Of a stretch of 7,459 nt of DNA, positions 5,713-7,459 are shown in pieces. Within the stretch, counting starts at the first letter, position 1. Every line of letters begins with the position of its first letter. The stretch is from Planctomycetaceae bacterium (GTDB lineage Bacteria; Planctomycetota; Planctomycetia; Pirellulales; Pirellulaceae), in the NCBI GenBank assembly GCA_007124535.1, contig SLEY01000515.1, positions 1-7,459 of the forward strand, written 5' to 3'. The position numbers and the translations under genes are program-made. The notes under the pieces were generated by a model. That model was not told the origin of the DNA, did no database searches, and saw only the letters and a list, made by a program, of their open reading frames with translations.

Positions 5713-6129
5713 ATGAATATCCGAACCGTTTTTCTCGTAACGGGCCTGGCCGTGCTCATACCATCCAGTTGGGTCTGCGGACAAACTTTTGCTCCGCCTC
5801 CGCCGGTGGCCGTTCATCGTCCGGTAGCTCCAGTGGCCTCGCCGCCGCGGGTAGTGCATCGTCCGGTAGCCCCGGCGGTTTCGCCGCCGGTGGTGGTGCA
5901 TCGCCCGGTAGCCCCCGCGGTTTCGCCGCCAGTGGGGGTGCATCGTCCGGTAGCCCCGGCGGTTTCGCCGCCAGTGGTGGTGCATCGTCCGGTGGCCCCG
6001 GCGGTTTCGCCGCCGGTGGCAGTCTACCAACCGGTACCGGTAGTTCCGGCGGCTCCGGTCTTCGTTCGGCCGCGGGTGTTTGTGCCCGGCCAGCCGATTC
6101 GCAACGTCCTTCGCGCGATCGTTCCCTAG
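5713..6129 (+). CDS. Secreted proline/valine-rich repeat protein
   Basis: This 138-residue protein has a typical Sec signal peptide (basic MNIR, hydrophobic VFLVTGLAVLI, likely cleavage near VCG-Q or soon after). Residues 34-103 are five tandem 14-residue repeats of VHRPVAPAVSPPVV, followed by a degraded sixth (VYQPVPVVPAAPVF). The tail RPRVFVPGQPIRNVLRAIVP resembles, from memory, the conserved end of many short secreted planctomycete proteins, suggesting a defined C-terminal module on an extended linker. A regular Pro spacing and one His-Arg pair per repeat suggest an extended, basic, non-globular chain in the periplasm or at the cell surface. The start is supported by GGGAGA six to seven bases upstream. 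It probably shares the sigma-54 operon with the dehydrogenase. Function is unknown; a structural or envelope-associated role is a guess. Confidence 0.85.
   Translation: MNIRTVFLVTGLAVLIPSSWVCGQTFAPPPPVAVHRPVAPVASPPRVVHRPVAPAVSPPVVVHRPVAPAVSPPVGVHRPVAPAVSPPVVVHRPVAPAVSPPVAVYQPVPVVPAAPVFVRPRVFVPGQPIRNVLRAIVP
5812..6021 (+). repeat. Five in-frame 42-bp tandem repeats
   Basis: Five direct units of 42 bases encode the 14-residue repeat of the secreted protein. The middle units are nearly identical at DNA level (GCATCGTCCGGTAGCCCC, GCGGTTTCGCCGCC), which points to recent expansion and likely copy-number variation between strains. Because 42 is divisible by three, both the real frame and several shadow frames stay open. 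Confidence 0.85.
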
Positions 6130-6152
6130 TCACCGCGGCAGTAGCCTGAGCC

Positions 6153-7088
6153 ATGCGAGTTATCGCCAATTCGACAGGCATGCGCGAGGTCGTTCGGCGG
6201 ATGCAACGAGCGGCAAGGGCAGATTGTCCCGTGGTCCTTTGGGGCGAGGAAGGCAGCGGAAAGCGGTTTGTGGCGGAACAGATCCACCGTCACAGCCGGC
6301 GCAGCGGCGGGCCCCTGATCGTGGTCCGTCTGCCATCCCCGTTCCTGTTCCCCAAAGAACGTGCTTGCCAGCTGGAGGACGAGCTACTGTTTGGCTCCCC
6401 GGAGCATCCTGGCCGGTTGGCCGAGGCCGCCGGCGGCACCCTGCTGGTGGACGAAATCACGCGGCTTTCGCCCACAACCCAAGCCAAGCTGCTTGCCCCG
6501 GCGGAAGGCCGCGGGGTGTTCACCGGCAACGGCGCATTCACGCAAACCCTCGACTTTCGGCTGATGGCCACCACCCGCTTCGAACTTGCCGAATGCGTGA
6601 AACGCGGAATGCTACGGGAGGACCTGTACTACCGCATTGGGGCGGTGGTGATTCGCGTTCCGCCGTTGCGTGAACGCCGCGACGACCTTGCCGAACTGAT
6701 CGAGGAATGGTTGGTCCCATTATCCGCCGAACGCGGATTGGCCGTTCCCGCCGTGGAGCCCGATTTCGTGCAGGCCGCCGTCGAATACTCCTGGCCGGGA
6801 AACGTAGCCCAACTCCGCGAACTCTTGGCAGCCATGTTGTCGGCGGGGGGCGGCTATCCTTTGTCTGGCCACGGTTTCCGCCGGGCACTGGCCGGAACCG
6901 GCAAATGCACGCCCGGCACGCAGGCGTTCCCGCAAGTGGTCCCCCTGGAAAGCCTCGAGCGGGCGGCCGTGCTGCACGCCCTGGAGGTTCACGAAGGCAA
7001 CCGCACCCAGGCCGCCAAGTCGCTGGGCATCTCCGTGCGGACCCTCCAACGCAAGCTCAGACGCTGGCAAGTGGGAAGCGACGGCTGA
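6153..7088 (+). CDS. PspF-like AAA+/Fis regulator lacking the GAFTGA sigma-54 contact loop
   Basis: This 311-residue relative of sigma-54 activators is altered at key points. It has no sensor domain. Walker A is GEEGSGKR (31-38), with Arg after the GK where Glu is usual. The segment that should carry GAFTGA is missing: ELLFGSPEHPGRLAEAAGG (77-95) runs straight from helix 2 to Walker B GTLLVDE (95-101), about 13 residues short. Sensor I reads ATT (139-141) instead of ATN. Arginine fingers REDLYYRI (R155, R161), sensor II WPGNVAQLR (214-222) and the Fis-type HTH (about 282-302) are intact. Without the loop it should not remodel sigma-54. It could repress, activate another sigma form as GAFTGA-less TyrR and Rhodobacter NtrC do, or mix into rings of the activator at 895-1875. 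It starts 23 bases after the secreted-protein gene, without a clear binding site; ATG 6180 is an alternative. Confidence 0.92.
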   Translation: MRVIANSTGMREVVRRMQRAARADCPVVLWGEEGSGKRFVAEQIHRHSRRSGGPLIVVRLPSPFLFPKERACQLEDELLFGSPEHPGRLAEAAGGTLLVDEITRLSPTTQAKLLAPAEGRGVFTGNGAFTQTLDFRLMATTRFELAECVKRGMLREDLYYRIGAVVIRVPPLRERRDDLAELIEEWLVPLSAERGLAVPAVEPDFVQAAVEYSWPGNVAQLRELLAAMLSAGGGYPLSGHGFRRALAGTGKCTPGTQAFPQVVPLESLERAAVLHALEVHEGNRTQAAKSLGISVRTLQRKLRRWQVGSDG

Positions 7089-7114
7089 ACATCGGCAAAA
7101 CCATCACACTCCCT

Positions 7115-7206
7115 CCCCTACACTCAGTCCTCTACACTTAGTCCCCTCCACTTAGTCCTCTACACTTAGTCCTCTACACTTAGTCCCCTACACTTAGTCC
7201 CCTACA
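7115..7206 (+). repeat. 14-bp tandem repeat array, CCYCTACACTTAGT
   Basis: Six head-to-tail units start at 7115, 7129, 7143, 7157, 7171 and 7185, and a partial seventh (CCCCTACA) starts at 7199. The consensus is CCTCTACACTTAGT, with C/T variation at position 3, a TCCACT variant in unit 3 and CACTCAGT in unit 1. The unit is not a multiple of three and lies outside genes. An inverted TCCACTTAGTC match occurs at 7238-7248. Confidence 0.9.
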
Positions 7207-7222
7207 AATCCCCGCGAATGGC

Positions 7223-7247
7223 CCACTGAGGTCGTTCGACTAAGTGG
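7223..7247. repeat. Hairpin related to the 14-bp array
   Basis: CCACT (7223-7227) pairs with AGTGG (7243-7247), and GTCG (7231-7234) pairs with CGAC (7237-7240) around a TT turn, with a small internal loop between. The right arm, GACTAAGTGGA, is the exact inverse of TCCACTTAGTC in array unit 3 (7147-7157), so it could also pair with the array. No T-run follows. Confidence 0.55.
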
Positions 7248-7301
7248 AAGCATCTGCCAAGAGATTACGGTCGCGTTCGTCGCAGCTGTCCCGGTTCCCG
7301 C

Positions 7302-7459
7302 CGCGCTGTGGCCGGTCTCTGACCGAGCCACCCGGCCGACCGCGCTGTGGCCGGTCTCTGACCGAGCCACCCTGCCGACCGCGCTGTGGCCGGTCTCTGA
7401 CCGAGCCACCCTGCCGACCGCGCTGTGGCCGGTCTCTGACCGAGCCACCCTGCCGACCG
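7302..7459 (+). repeat. 39-bp tandem array of hairpin-forming repeats
   Basis: Four units begin at 7302, 7341, 7380 and 7419, and the first two bases of a fifth end the window. Each unit reads CGCGCT, then GTGGCCGGTCTCTGACC, then GAGCCAC, then CCTGCCGAC; unit 1 has CCGGCCGAC at its end. Within each, GTGGC-CGGTC pairs with GACCG-GCCAC around loop TCT with one bulged A, so every unit can fold on its own. Units are otherwise identical, suggesting recent expansion. As 39 is divisible by three, a frame on the minus strand reads a spurious 13-residue peptide repeat. Confidence 0.92.

Larger units (their letters stand above)
7089..7459. other. Repeat-rich non-coding tail of the window
   Basis: No gene is supported. 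The stretch consists of a 14-bp tandem array (7115-7206), a hairpin (7223-7247), about 50 bases of plain sequence, and a 39-bp tandem array (7302-7459) that continues beyond the window. No hairpin followed by a T-run that could end the upstream operon was found. Confidence 0.8.

Noticed and set aside
5756..6181. Antisense frame and second sense frame over the secreted repeat protein
   Set aside because: The 42-base repeat keeps all such frames open. Only the frame at 5713 has a signal peptide, a ribosome binding site and a recognisable tail.
6153..7088. Pseudogene call for the second AAA+ protein
   Set aside because: The missing loop is an in-frame change; the frame is complete and arginine fingers, sensor II and HTH are all preserved.
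7302..7459. CRISPR array
   Set aside because: Units are 39 bases head to tail with no unique spacers, and no cas gene is present. It is a simple tandem repeat of a hairpin.
1..7459. Insertion sequence or integrase, tRNA and rRNA genes
   Set aside because: No transposase or recombinase motif and no tRNA- or rRNA-like stretch was seen on either strand.

Overview
The window is GC-rich bacterial DNA, most likely from a member of the Planctomycetota (Pirellulales-like). That assignment rests on remembered family resemblance and was not searched. It is based on a degenerate stand-alone receiver next to a tiny helical protein with a LEYLDRPTLEQLAY motif, a secreted Pro/Val repeat protein ending in a GQPIRNVLRAIVP-like tail, and intergenic arrays of GTGGCCGGTCTCTGACC hairpins. 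No rRNA, tRNA, CRISPR array or recognisable transposase gene is visible.

Left block (1-1875, minus strand, read right to left): a PspF-like sigma-54 activator (AAA+ plus Fis-type HTH, no receiver), then a stand-alone degenerate receiver, a 105-residue helical protein, and probably a fourth gene whose start overlaps the previous stop (ATGA) and which leaves the window at base 1. Divergent from it, across about 430 bases of non-coding DNA, lies a plus-strand two-component pair (2306-4287): a soluble GAF/HisKA_3 histidine kinase and a NarL/FixJ response regulator, joined by an ATGA overlap.

Middle non-coding block (4288-4914): a possible terminator, a cluster of hairpin-forming repeats, a long perfect inverted repeat, a reversed GC-rich repeat cluster, then a near-consensus sigma-54 promoter (TGGCATG-N4-TTGCA, 4772-4787) and a strong hairpin in the predicted 5' leader.

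Right block (4915-7088, plus strand): a classical SDR dehydrogenase, a secreted protein with five 14-residue repeats, and a second PspF-like AAA+/Fis protein that lacks the GAFTGA loop needed to touch sigma-54. The close spacing suggests one operon read from the sigma-54 promoter. Downstream (7089-7459) are a 14-bp tandem array, a hairpin, and a 39-bp tandem array of the same hairpin repeat seen at 4401-4545; this last array runs off the window.

Working model (inference): the intact activator at 895-1875 could drive the sigma-54 operon at 4772. The GAFTGA-less paralogue made from that operon has a nearly identical recognition helix, so it could compete for the same upstream sites or mix into the same ring and act as a feedback brake. 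The stand-alone receiver and the kinase/regulator pair are candidate inputs.
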